This document shows positions 42,901-55,823 of a stretch of DNA of 64,000 bases, in pieces. This stretch comes from Lates calcarifer. Taxonomy: Eukaryota; Chordata; Actinopteri; Centropomidae. Location: NCBI RefSeq assembly GCF_001640805.2, contig NC_066837.1, forward strand, positions 20,887,341 to 20,951,340. The letters are read 5' to 3'. The translations under genes and the position numbers were made by a program. Numbering within the stretch: position 1 is the stretch's first letter; every line of letters starts with the position of its first letter. The notes beneath the pieces are model-generated. The model did not search any database and had not been told where the DNA came from. It worked only from the letters and a program-made list of their open reading frames with translations.

Positions 42901-45900
42901 TGAGCTGCATGATGTAAAACTGGGACTGTGGGAATGAGGACTCAGAGAGCGGCTGATAGGGCTGCGGGAGCGTGCTCTCTCTGGCATGTAGCTGCAGAAA
43001 GATGATAGGTAGATTACATGGTGGAATCGACTAAAGCTGTACTCTGTGTTGGAATGTTTTAGTTCAGAAATATTACACTGATTTGACTTAAGTGATAATC
43101 TATGACATTTTCACATGAATTTCCATTTGCTTTTGTCCAATGGTGGTTCACAGAACATGGCTACAGAAAAACAACCATTTGAGACTGAAAGGAAAATGAA
43201 AAGTTGCTTTACTGTTCAAGTTCTTGCATCTCGTCCCTTTCCCGCTGAGAGGTGATATCCTGAATGATCGATTGAACATCTTTACCTGGTTTCTAAAAAG
43301 AAAAGAAAGTTTTAGAAAGTGGAAAAAACAGCCTATAACTTGCTCTTCACTCTGTTCATCAGTGTTACCTTGAGTTGTAGCTCCTTGTACCTCTTAGACA
43401 TTCGTATGAGAAGTTTCTGATTGTTAATCATAGCTGGAGTAAGTTGATAGTACTGAACCATGGCCTGAGCTGCTTCAACATATGCCATCTCCAGAAATGC
43501 CTGATTGGAAAACAGAAGTTTGCTGTAAACAACAATTCTTGAAGGACATAACTTCTTTAAAAATAATCACCACAAGGCATCACATTTCATCACCAAAATA
43601 AATCACCAGAACAGTCTCTTTAGTCTCTGTAACCAAGACCATTTTAGTTTGATTACCTTAAATTTGATAGGGGTGAAATTAATGGTGCAGTCCAGTTCTG
43701 ATAAATGAAACCTTGAGCCTTGAGTGAGCTGTCATGTATTGGTAGTTAAACTGCCAGCGAGTTAATGATTAAGTAGATGATAGCACATAAAAATGTTAAT
43801 TAGAAATAATCATAATCATAGTAATAAAAATGCACATTGATAATTTGGTGATTTGCATTTTGACACATTAATTCCAAGAGAAATTATTCACAGGATCAAC
43901 ACAGTTTTTTTTTTTAAGAGCGCATCAGGTCAGAAATCTCTGGAAGTACATAGACTTTTAAGATGATTTTGTTGTTCAGTCAGGATGAAACTACAACTGT
44001 ACAAACTTATTACACTATTATTGTGTAAATATTTAACTTAAGAAAATGCATCCAAAATATTTATTAATAAATATAAATAACAAATAATTGACAAATAACA
44101 ATAACAATATTTTGTACCTGATGGGTAGAGCGCATGAGGATGTAGTTGGTGACTTTGCCAAAGGGTAGTCCCAGGTTGATGACATCATTTTCTGTGCAGC
44201 TGCCTTCAGGGAGGTTGCAGATATGAACGACTCGCCCTGCAACTGCTTTTCTTGGTGGAAATGGCTGCAAATAATTAAAACAAAATAAACTTTGAGCACC
44301 ACACAGATCATTACTTACAATGCCATTAACACCATGACCAGTACATCCTTTTTTTCACTTTCAACAGTAATTACATGAAGATAGGCTTAACCCTCAACTA
44401 CATACACATGAAATTGAAATTGCACAAAAGCATAATTATAAAAATATCTGTATGATCTTTTAACAATCTGTGTAGCACATCAGAGTCAAGCATACTGTAG
44501 GAAAGTAGTCTGTGTAACATTATCAGGCAGGATGTCATGTCATTTTCCCTCCTTGAAACAGCCCACCTCATTTTAGCTATTAATAGTTCCTTGGCAGCAG
44601 TGCAACAGTGATAATGAAAGTTTTCTTGTTTGGATTTAGAGACTTGTCAGCTGACTGTCCCCAGACATTTCACACATTTGACACAGATCCCTCTAGGCTG
44701 CCAAGTATAGTGACCTGGATTGCTCAACATCCATTTGTCTTTCCCTCTTTTTTATCTTAAAGTGTGGGTAGATGAATAATGAGAGTTTGAGTAAAATATT
44801 TTTAATGGAGACACAGCACACTGCATATATACAGTATGAGCTGAAAGTAATCATCTGTTTTGGTTTTAGATAAATACATAATATAGACATATATAACTCT
44901 AAAAGAAGATCGGCATCCATCATATATATACCTTCACTGTTTTGATGAGCCGCATGACCCCCTTTAGTTGCCGTTTCACTCTTTCCATTAGTTTCACAGA
45001 AAATAACAACATATTCCACCTTTAAAAACACATATGCAAGGACCATTGACTGAGTTAATCTGTCTATATACTTTATACTCATCATCAGACTAGCTGTTGC
45101 ACATACTATTTCACACCTTGTGTTCCTTTAACATCTCTGCAGAAAGCAGTTATAAATTCAGCTTGTTATATCATGGAGTCTTATTTCTGCAACCATTGTG
45201 CTGCAACTGCAGTTTTTCCAGTGCCCCTCCTCCTCTTCCTGCTTTCCTGGGCTGACCAGCCTGACAGACAGTCCCATGTGTGGGACAGACTGGGGGTCCT
45301 AATTCCACCTCGGACCAGCAGCCAGGTCTCTGTTTTTACAGGGAATTTGTTCAGGGAAACCCCAACACTAACATACACTTCACACTGGGTCCAAAAGCCA
45401 TTAAGTATAGAATGTATAAAGGAGAGGAGGAAACGCTTATGATCTCAAAGTCACTTTGCTATGCATGTCAAAACATAATCAGAGGCAACTGTAGCAGTAT
45501 TAAACAAATACATGAAGCACTGATCAGAAATAATATATAAATAATATGTGAGTCTATGTTACAAAATCCTTGGTCGATAACTTGAGACAGAAATGAAGTT
45601 GTGAATAACTAAACTGCAATCTCGTACTTTCTTTTTAAAAAGCACTTTTGATTCTTTTACAAATCGCATACTCTAGATTATGGACCGTAATTTCTATTCA
45701 CAATTTGTGGAAAGGCCATGTTACTGCCCATACTATCCCAAACAAGAGACCTGGATGATCTGGCTCTGGATGAGCTGGATTACTGGGTTGTCATGCCACA
45801 ACTTAATGGTTTCTGGCCAGCAAGCTGACATTAACAGCTTCAGATGCAGAAGTGATAATTCTATTACCAGCTCTGTGCCAATGCCACTGCCATCACCAGA

Positions 45901-47258
45901 ATACATAAAGGTCAATGCAGGTTTGGCTCAATAAACAGATCCAGGAATAGGCTGTTTATGCCCTTGGAATATTAAAGAGAACAAGAGTCTTGTTCGTTGG
46001 TTTCTGCATTCACTAATGTCTGAACTGTAAAACGTGGTCTGTGTCTGAAAGTCCAGACAGTTTGACCACAGCATTGATATCACTGTCAAGGTTGGCACAG
46101 GTTTTGAACAGTAGCTGTTTCTGCTGACCACAAACCAGAAGTGCAGAGATATGCTATGTCACTGCAAACTCACAAGGACTCACTACAAACACTGCCAGGG
46201 CCTCTTTAAAATGGTCTACTTTGCAGATAGGATTTCCAACATAACAGCAAAAACAAGAACTTTAAATTACATGTAGATTTTTTGTTCAACCACTTTAGCT
46301 TAAAAACTGTCATTACTGTTTTGAATTACCAACACAAAACAGGTTTGGCACTAAGGTTCATTCTAACTTCAGTGTAATATAAAAGTACAGCAAGAGAAAA
46401 TAGTATTTTGCATTCATTCTGAAGCCAGGTTGCCTGATTGAAATATATCTTGTATAACTAAATCTTTGTGAGTTTATTACATTGTACATTGTATTTGTAT
46501 TTATATTCTATTTTTGACAATTTGCAACCCCTAGACTACAGACTACAGCCAACAGAGGTAATGGCTTTACCTGCCACAGTGTGTTCAACCATATGTGTTG
46601 TTGTTGACAAACTTCACACTTCACACTATGACCTGGCAAACTAGAGCCAAATGGTGTAAAGGATAACAGCCATTTCACGTGGTGCTTTCCTGCTTCCACT
46701 GATAGCATGCTGACTGACATGAGCTGGAATCTGTCCTAAGGACACGTCTGTTTATTTGTATAAAGTGGGATCCATGTTGGAGGATTCAGTGAGATGGTTA
46801 GTCTGGTTTCACAGTTTTTCCCCACGTTCCTACACAGAGTGCTCGCACGCCGATCCCTCAGATCACTTTACCAGTCTCTCACCAGTCTGAAACTTTACAC
46901 CGCTGCCTGGGGGTGTGACCCAGGGCTCTTTAGGTCTGTGCTCCTTACAGCAGTTAGCTGTAATCCTGTGTTTATGTCTGTTTGAGTTCAGTTTTCACAC
47001 GAAGCTACTGTGTAACTTAAAGCTGGGTTGCTGAACACTGCAGTCCAACCTATGGAGCATTTGTGTATGTGCAAACATGCATGTTAGTATGATCGTATGT
47101 ATGTGCATATGTGTGTGAGCTTCTGTGTAAATATTATAGTGACTGTTGATTTTCTTTACTTTTTGTCGTAGTCTTTTGTTTTTTCTTTTAAGTTTCTTCT
47201 TTTAGTTAGATTTTCATTTTTATGTGAATTAAAATTAAGTTAAGAAATTATTATTGTG

Positions 47259-47289
<31 letters not shown>

Positions 47290-49561
47290 TGTGTGTGTGT
47301 TCATGTGTACACTTTTGTGTGAGTGCTCTGCTCAACACAAGGATTTAGAAACAATAAAAGTCCACCTGTTCTGCTTGGACAGGTGTGTGTTTATTGCAAC
47401 TAACATTAGCTCATGTTGCACAGCCTATAAATATTTTTCCACTGATACAATAAATCCCTTTGTCAATAACCAACCAATGAAGCATATGACTTTCACATCA
47501 CTAAGTTCTGGCTCCTGTTAAATAGGCCCCCCCTGGAAGAAAAGAATAAATGAGTGATATAAAAAAACAAAATCACACAACATCAGCGTTTGTTGGAATG
47601 GAAGAAGAGATGTAATTTCAACGATATGGCCTGAAAATCTGTTACAGCCCCCTATCGATCATATAGTTCTTTATTCTAGGAGCAAGCAATATTTTTTTTA
47701 TTACCACAGAGCTATTTTTTCTTTTTCATTTCCTTATTCTACCTATATAAATGGTTGTAATATTTACGCACATTCTCTTCCAGTGCAATCTGTTCATACA
47801 CAGCATTGCATGGTTATATACAAAATACACTCTGCGCATTAATTTTAAATGACTCATTGAAAAGTTAATGATATGGATGATAAACTGTATCAGAACAACA
47901 CAGGAAGATATAACAATATTTCAGAATTGCTGTAAGTTCAGTAAGAGTTAAGAAAAATTAGTAGCCTACCTTTAATTAATAATACCTTAAAATTAAAACC
48001 TTCATTATTTGCGAACCTGCCTGAGATTTGTTAAACTCTGTGAAATCTGTGAAAATCCCAAAATGTCTAATCAATAAACGCTGATACACAGTATACAGTA
48101 TTACAATTTGAGGGGTGGTAGGATATGTTAGAAGAGTTTTAAAAAACTACAGCTAAAATAAATAATATAAACACTGTATAAGTCTGTATAAGTCTGCACA
48201 TACTGTGTGTACAGTATGTGTTTGTGTACAGGTATGTGCACCTGCATTGTGTGCGTGTTCCTGCCTGCTGATTGATGAAAGCTGCGCACTGGGCACCAGT
48301 CTAGGCTTTCCTCAGGTTTGCTGGGACTAATTTCAGGCGCCTTTCACCTCGCTCATCATCTGTACTGTGCTTTTCATGAGACCTGCCCTCTTGATGGACG
48401 CTTATCAACAGCTGCTGTTTTTCAACCCTGGTCAAGAGCCAACAGTTCTGGACAGACAAACTGACTGGAGGGCAACAAGTATTGACAGATGAGATCTTAG
48501 AGACACTCTTAATTAATTGGGGCCAAAGACAGAGTGATGAGATTAACATTTACTTTGCTTCATTATTGGTAACCTTCCACATTCCATATATATATATTAT
48601 ATTTGCACCCTCCACTATAATCTGAGTGTCTTTACAGATCGAAAGGCTAGAAACAGAGTAAATAAAATAAAATATTAGTTTATTGCTTGTTAAATAAGCT
48701 CAATATGGATAAAACATTCTGGACAAATGCTTATGTTGTATACTTTATGTCCCTATAATTTGTTGTTGCTGTACTGTTGTGCTCATTTTCTCCTGTTTGG
48801 TTTTACCATGGTGTAAAGTCAAGGCTGACCATGCAGCCTTTTCAAATCCTCCATCAGTGTCCACAGTGTTATATTTCAGCTACAGCGATCACACAATGGC
48901 TTTATTATGTTTGTAAGTAGAAAAAAAAAACTGAAATGCAGTTAGCATTGCAATTACATGTGTGTGATGTATTTGGAGCATGGGCCTGTACAGAGATTGT
49001 GTAGACAGCTGCTTTTGTTCATATGAAACTGTTTCTGAAGGGCAGACAACTAAAGACAAGACTGAGTGGTGTCTGGTCTAAACAAATTTTTACAGTGGGA
49101 TGCACCAAAAAATGTGAAATATACCCCCCTGCCAAAAATGAAGTGAATCAGTAAAAAAGTAATGATGAAAATTTTAATACTCTCTCCAGATTTCAATGCT
49201 ACAAAAAGGTCTTGCTCAATACAGAAGCCCTATTATTATTATTATATCCACATTTTACAGCTTCACTTATATCCAGGAGCTGGATTCATTAAGCGAGATT
49301 TATGAAAAATCTCCTCACATATTTTCTAGACAATATTTAATAACACAGTTTGCCTGGCTATTCACTTCAGTGGAAAAGAGTTGTCAAACCAAAGACAAAG
49401 CCTTCTGTAGGGCCCCAGCAGCTGTCAACAAGGGGATCTGGGTCCATTCATTACGCAAAACACTTTTGGCATCCATTCATTGTGCACCTTATATGCAAAG
49501 AAATCTTTAAAGATAGGTGGAAGAAATGCTGTGTAAATGTATATGTATATGTGTATATGTA

Positions 49562-49608
<47 letters not shown>

Positions 49609-52600
49609 TCCTCAGAACTTGTCAAAGCATTTGATTTACATGCCAAGGCCAAACCTAATAATTCTGGGGAAAAAAAACCCAAGCATTTGTCTGACCTTTG
49701 ACTCTGGCTGGTGTGAGGCAAATCCTGTGTCTGACGTGGGATAAGTCTTCATGGCTGCAGCTGGCAAGTATGATGTATTGGCTCCTGAGGATACATCTGT
49801 GGAAACAATTTGAAATTTGGATTTAAAATTGTTGTCGTATAGTAGACCAGGTGTGAGGAAAAAGTTACATTAGTTGACTTCATGGCAAATGTAATTCAAA
49901 AACACCAGGTTGAAAGAAAAGGGCTCAAAACAAGGGCTAAGAATCAACATCTGGGAAGTGTGGTGATACTGTAGTGTGATGTGAATGCACGCTCAGTTTC
50001 TCAGTTACACCCTATTGTCTAATCCAGCAAGAGTTTGATGTTCACAACTAACAATTTGAAAACTCCTTTTAAATTAAAGTTTGTGGTACCTCTATAATTT
50101 ATATCCAAATGTTAAATTAAGATTTATTTAAACTCCAGAGAAAAAGGTTCTCTAAACTTTGAATTAGATGATACACACTATAATCATAATGGTATGGCTT
50201 CAAGACTTCTGTAAAATGGCACCTGATTAACAGTTGTGACTTGAACAGCTCAAAAGAAGACACTTCAGGTTCAAGTTACATATATTTCCATGGTTGTCAG
50301 AGTGAGAGACCATCTCTCCAACTTGGCTGCTAAAAGACCCATTCCATGAAAACAATGAGGCTGCCTGGGCCACCCACATCTTAAAGTAATAATACATAAG
50401 GGAATACATAAGGGATATTTAATATTGTGGAGATACCATTGATATAATAGAGAACAGGTGCTCAGTTTGTTTATGTGTAGAAAAGCACTACACATAAATC
50501 ATAAGCTTTGTGGGTTTGGGGGTTATAATATATGTGCCAAAAGTCATTAACGCCTAATAAGTACAAATTAAGGTTTGGGGCAATGTTGTGGTCACAATTA
50601 TTTTGATTTCAAAATGATTTATTCTAACATTATACATCAATGTATCAAAATACACTGTGTCAAGTTCTAAAAACATGTTGCCCCATACTTTCATGTAACT
50701 CTATTTCACATATTCCAGCAATCAGAAAAAAAAAAAAAAACACTCTAACATCCCCAGCAAAATGGGACACTTGGTTAATGGTGGTGACGAATAGGCTGTC
50801 CTACCTTGACCTGCAATAGAGTAGACCATGGAGTTTGTTCCTGCGGGGTTCAGACCTCCATCAGAAGGCCTGCCGACAGTGTAGTGAACAGCTCCAGCTG
50901 ATACCACGGCGGAGCTGCAACAATCATAGAAGGCTGGTTTTAGCTGCCTCTCCCCTACCTCGCCTTGCTCACTCATATCTTGTGACAGAGCTCATATTCA
51001 TAGAAACCTTAAGACAGCTGTATATAGAGCAAGGAAAAGGAAAATAAAATGTTTCCCACACACAAGAGATTTGCCCTGGAGTGATCAATACAATGCTAAA
51101 GCTAAAAAATCACATTTAAACAAAGCTGGTAAAAGAATGGGGAAATTACCAAATCATGATGAAGGACAATAATAAAGGCAAACATTTTTACAAATGTTGA
51201 CAAACAGCAAAACAGCATCAACAGAATAGACAGTGTGAAGCCACCAGCTCTGTCTCACCTTTCGTGTGTGTACAATGTTCGATTCTGCAGGTGTAGTTTT
51301 CCCTTCACGTGCTGGTCCCAGTCCTAAAAACACACACATACATACATACATACAAACACACACACACACCGTCCAAACATAGACTCAGACAGCTTGGACA
51401 CACTGGAAGCTCACTGCTTGCCCTCCCCTGGTAGCTCTTACATACCCCGTGTATAAGCTCATGACTGAGAGCAATTAAAGAGACAACATCTTGGATAAGT
51501 TAGTTAGTTAGTCAGTTAGTTAGTGGCTGCTCTTCAAATCTAAACATTTAGCTACAGTATAAGCTATTTTAAGGCTGAAATGCCCATTTTGTCATCCAAA
51601 GCCAGGACAAATTTTAAGGTTTGGAAAATATCATGAGCATCACATGACCTCCTGTTTTCTTTGGAGAAAACCTGTTTGCCTGTTCGTTTAATTCTCCATT
51701 GTCTATATTTAAATAAGGTATGAGCTAGCAAATGTTACGTTGGTGGTGAATAATTTTGTTTAGTTTTTAGTCTACAATATGTTTTCAAAACAAGCATCAT
51801 TAGACTTGGACTGATGACTTCACTCACCTTGAGGTTGTAGACCTTCTTGTCACAGATGCTACACTGGTGTGGCAGTTGAGTGGGTGTGACAGCGTGGTAA
51901 TCATTGACTTGATAAGGCTGAAGTGTCCTGGTACCTGATGATAGGGTTTCCTCAGTTCCATGCAGGGGCTGATAGCCCCCAAATCCCTGTGTGCCACTTG
52001 AACCCAAAGAGGAAACCCCGCCACTGTGAATGAACTTGGGGTCAGAGGTTGGCTCCTCTGGGTTATACAGTTCCGTTCGAGACCGAATTGGCTGCCCAGC
52101 TGCTGTCCACACTGTGGCTGCGTTGGAAACCATATCCACCTTTCCAGCGTGACTCAAGTTGGCTGGGCCTTTCCATTGCTCCTTATGCCCAGTGGAGTTA
52201 TAGACATTTATGTTCTGCTCATTCACACTAAATCCAGCTTGTTGCCCCTGCATATCTAGCCCATAGAAATCTCTCTGAAAACCAACACTGTTCGTGTTTT
52301 TTGCCTGAGTGTTGATCACTGTGTACTGTCCATCACCTGCTGTGGCTGATGAGGCAGATGTCCCTCCAGCTAAGTTGTACTGAAGACGCCGATCAGTATC
52401 AGAAGGGTAAGTTGACCCTGACTTTTTACCATACTCCGCTCCCTGTTGGCCCACTGTGCCCCCTGCACCAGGATGGTTCAGTCTCACATTCCCTGGGTTT
52501 TGGTGGAGTCCACTTGCCAAGGCCCCCAGAGCTGAATTTGAGGAGGGAAAACCTAGCACCCCTGTGGGGAAGGCACCCTGTGGATTCCCAACCATAGTTG

Positions 52601-52872
52601 AAGTCCTTAGCTGATTGAACAGGGGTTGGGACATGGCAACATTGGAAAGAACCTGATTGAGGACGGTGGCGGCAGTGGCTGTGTTGCCGCCCTGAGCCAA
52701 TTTGAGGCGATGGAGGGTGAGCTGGGCCTGAAGCTGTGCGAGCTGGAGGCTGGCTGGAGTCAGGAGAAGCTGCTGGTTCTGCTGCTGAGCCCCTGCCTGC
52801 ACACTGCCTGGCAACTGGCCACCCACCTGGAGGCCTTTCTTATCGGTGCTGTCCACAGGCACCGCACCGATG
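36969..52872 (-). CDS. rbm20: RNA-binding motif protein 20, exons 2-14 (first coding exon missing)
   Basis: Nuclear splicing repressor of heart and skeletal muscle; titin is its best-known target. Exons: 52872-51828, 51323-51259, 50914-50805, 49796-49696, 44264-44118, 43500-43369, 43292-43213, 42991-42277, 42189-42103, 41989-41407, 40324-40259, 39094-38973, 37037-36969. They give 3322 nt, about 1106 residues plus TGA (human total 1227). In order: [20 protein letters not shown]; zinc finger C-x2-C-x12-H-x5-H across the first two exons ([23 protein letters not shown]); RRM from [19 protein letters not shown] to [13 protein letters not shown] region with RSRSP (42972-42958); a nine-glycine tract; acidic region with [15 protein letters not shown]; second zinc finger C-x2-C-x13-H-x5-H ([16 protein letters not shown]); end in [11 protein letters not shown]. 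The exon 4 end (50805 or 50811) and the GTCAGA donor after 49696 are less sure. Confidence 0.96.
37038..38972 (-). other. Last intron of rbm20
   Basis: 1935 bp, AT-rich. Contains an AAATT pentamer run (about 37857-37880) and a CA microsatellite (37932-37976). No coding content. Confidence 0.7.
37932..37976. repeat. (CA)n microsatellite
   Basis: CA array with one ATA interruption, in the last intron of rbm20. Confidence 0.9.
39095..41406 (-). other. Two rbm20 introns around the 66-nt exon
   Basis: Introns 39095-40258 and 40325-41406 flank the small exon 40324-40259, which encodes the stretch before SIPLGVEF. A TA repeat lies at 39267-39293 and CATT units near 40820. No other exon was recognised. 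Confidence 0.65.
39267..39293. repeat. (TA)n microsatellite
   Basis: Pure TA array of 27 bp inside an rbm20 intron. Confidence 0.9.
42958..42972 (-). other. rbm20: RSRSP hotspot motif of rbm20
   Basis: The codons read R-S-R-S-P at the start of the RS exon, in the context [16 protein letters not shown]. In human RBM20 this pentapeptide (residues 634-638) is the phosphorylated nuclear-import signal and the main dilated cardiomyopathy mutation cluster. It is unchanged here. Confidence 0.9.
47255..47301. repeat. (GT)n microsatellite
   Basis: GT array with a single GG interruption at 47281-47284, in the large rbm20 intron. Confidence 0.9.
49539..49608. repeat. Compound (TATG)/(TG)n/(TA)n array
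   Basis: ATGTATATGTGTATATG units lead into a TG run and then a TA run. It lies 88 bp from the weak donor of rbm20 exon 5 (49696). Confidence 0.9.
49797..51827 (-). other. rbm20 introns 2-4
   Basis: Introns 49797-50804, 50915-51258 and 51324-51827 separate exons 2 to 5. They contain an A16 run (about 50728-50743) and short CATA/ACAC arrays beside exon 3. No extra coding exon was seen. Confidence 0.65.
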
Positions 52873-54158
52873 CTGTAGGAAAATAAAACAGTTCACAAAT
52901 CCACTCTGCTTGCTAGATGTCACACAATAGCTAAGTTTGTGTTTGCGTCTGTTGTCATATGCATGCTCTACAAGTGGGATTCAGACTAGGCACTTTCAAC
53001 AGACCCAGACAAGCCAATCCGATTTTGTGGCTTCATTCTACTTTTTTATTATAAATGGTATGCTAATTGAGACTGCTACTCATTATGACACTGCTAACAA
53101 GCCACCACCAGCAGTTAAATTAGCTACTTTGATTAAGCAGAAAGCTACAGAGAAGATATTTCATTCAAATATACATTTCCTACAGTACTCCTGGAAAGGA
53201 AAGTTTCAGTTCCTCATATTCACACAACTGTTTTCTCTACAGCTAACATCAGCAAAAAAGTAAAATCTTACAAATGATCAACCAGCAGATGGCCGACAGT
53301 TGGGCACAGCCATCAGCTGGCTGTCAGTGCTGCTGGGTTTAGGATAAACCAAAGGAAGTAACCAGTGCCAAGAGTTATTACATAGCACAGATTCATCAGT
53401 TTGCTACTGATGAATCTGTTCTCTAACCTTAAAATATATTTTTGTTTTTGATCAGTAAACATATTTTCCTTTGGTAATATGGCTGATGAACGTAGCTAGG
53501 AAAAAGCAAATGTCCATTATTACAACTTGCAATATATCCAGAATTTCTTATATTGTCTAATTTCATAATGGTATCTTTTTTGTACACGTTCTGGTAAGTC
53601 TCTCAACCACATGCCCATGCAGTAGAACCTGGGACAATGGATCTAGCAATGAGGCAATGTGGAGGGCATGATTTAACAAAATTTGTAAAAGAAATACTGA
53701 AACCTAGGGTTCTCAGCCTCTGTTTTTCTCCTTATGTCACAGATATGTCTGTCAAATTTGCTGACAAAAAAATCACCTGCTAAGCCAGTGATAGACCATA
53801 GACATAAGTGAGCAGCAGCCTCCATAGACCAACTACGTTATATCACTAGACTAGGACATTTACCGTGGACAGACTCTCTGTCTCTGCCCCATTATTCAGT
53901 CCTGTTGCTCTTGCTACCTTTCTGGCTTACGTCACTATGGTCAGTCCAAACCAGGGCTATCATGAGACATCGTAACAGCATTCATCATCATTTCCATTCA
54001 CCAGTGTGGAAAATCAGGGATTTAATCTTTAACAGAGAGGTCACAGCATCTCTACCATGGATGGGTGGTGTAACACAGTTGCAGCTAAAGAGGGACAGCT
54101 GTATAGAGCACAGTTCAAATATCAAAAGGTTAGCGGCCCTAGTACCCTGTTTTCCTAC

Positions 54159-54234
54159 TGGTATACTGTACTGTACACCATGTACAGTCAGTGCTGCTGG
54201 GTTTAGGATAAACCATGTACAGTACAGTATACCA
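54159..54234. repeat. Inverted repeat, two 19-bp perfect arms
   Basis: Arms 54159-54177 (TGGTATACTGTACTGTACA) and 54216-54234 (its exact reverse complement) enclose a 38-bp centre. The centre includes a 29-bp segment (54187-54215) that recurs exactly at 53323-53351. Confidence 0.85.
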
Positions 54235-54279
54235 TGTACAGTACCTTGTTTCTTCCTGTCTGCAACTGGGCTCCTCAAC

Positions 54280-54582
54280 AGCTAGCTAACATCTAGCCCC
54301 CCCAGCACACACACACGCAGACTGTCACAAACTATAATCCCCCCAACCCCCACTACACGTTACATTAACGCACATCTGGACAATCACTGCCACCTCCAAA
54401 CATTTGCACTCTACACTTTACATTTTAATTATGTATATTTATGTTCCTTGTAAACATAGTTCTTGCTTTTCACTCTTTTCTTTTACTATAACTGTCCTTT
54501 AGCACCAATATACTAAGACAAATTTCTTGTATGTGCAAACTTACTTGGCAATAAAGTCTGATTCTGATTCTGATTCTGATCT
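54280..54582 (+). mobile_element. LINE 3' UTR tail with TGATTC array
   Basis: Ends in CTTGTATGTGCAAACTTACT followed by TGGCAATAAAGTCTGATTCTGATTC units. 'Tgtgcaaact-acttggcaataaa-(TGATTC)n' is a standard 3' end of fish LINEs. No coding part remains; the left limit is uncertain. Confidence 0.65.
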
Positions 54583-55721
54583 TCTTACAACACAAACTAC
54601 TGTAATAGAATCACTTAAAACCACATCACATAGCGCTGTGACCCTGTTTGACTGGTCTGTCCTTTCAATTTTTGATGAATGCCCTCACATGCTGTCTAAA
54701 CTTAGTCTACTCAACTACTCATCACATTATCTATGTTAAGCACCTGACACCTCCCTATCTAGCCACTGCTCACACCAACCCTGCTGAAAGGTGACAGAGC
54801 AATGAGTTTATGCATGAAAATGAAATTAAGTTCTAAATTGTAGACAATGTCAGCCATGAATTTTTGTGTATAGAGATACTGACACATAATGGTTAATTTG
54901 TAATCATACATAAATCCTTCAAACACGGGTGGAAAGATGGGTTATACAACAGGTTGTGTTAGTCCTTAAGTATAAAAAAGTTCAAGAGACATAGATATGA
55001 ATTTATGCAACTGAATCTTGCGTGAGATTATCACCTTAAGGTCTGTTTTCCCACTGGCTTCTTTAGTTATGATATGGACTTGTGATTGCACTGCCACATC
55101 ATAAACTCATCATATCACAACCATCACTCATACTTCTACTAAGATACAGTATAAACTATCCAGCTGTGGACATATGGTCCTGAAATCACACCCCTGAGCT
55201 AGAAAATGAAAACTCAATGAAGCTGTCTAAGTTTGTTTTGAATTTTGACATGACTGAACAATTACATATACTGACTTAAGGCTAAATGGTTTAATGGTTG
55301 TGCAATTTTAACTGATTTCTATCACTACAGTGTAAAATACAGGTGTAATTCCAAAACCTTGGCAGAATCAAATTCAACATTAATTTAGAGACAATTGAGA
55401 ACTAATTCTGTGCCTGCAGCTCCACATCACAATGGCTTAGTTACATCAATATAACTTTCTTTTTGGCATACATGTTCAGTTTACATAACACACCCAGTGT
55501 TATGACTTACTACCATAATATTTGTCCAGTCAACTTGGAGCCAGGCTGCTCACCAGCCATTTTTGAAATTTGCTGGTCGAACTACTAAAAAGTTCAAATC
55601 TAAATATCAGCAGTGGATATTATTACTATTACTATTACTATTTTCAAAGAAAAATAAGATTTTTAATTCTAAATTCTTTAAAACAATTTTCCATCATTTC
55701 ATCACATTCAAACTGTTGCCC

Positions 55722-55823
<102 letters not shown>

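Larger units (their letters stand above)
44265..49695 (-). other. 5.4-kb rbm20 intron before the RRM exons
   Basis: Largest internal intron of the gene in the window. It holds a GT microsatellite (47255-47301), a compound TG/TA array at its 5' end (49539-49608) and otherwise AT-rich DNA. One exon-like block (44933-44998, ending at a GTATAT donor) was examined and rejected. No nested gene was seen. Confidence 0.6.

Noticed and set aside
44933..44998. Exon-like block before a GTATAT donor in the large rbm20 intron
   Set aside because: Exon 5 (49796-49696) joins exon 6 (44264) directly in phase 0, and the block has no counterpart in human RBM20.
51735..52862. Reading frame that appears to begin at 52862 as a protein start
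   Set aside because: There is no ATG there (the codon is GTG). The frame continues upstream to a splice acceptor at 52872, so it is an internal exon, and its 3' end past 51828 is intron.
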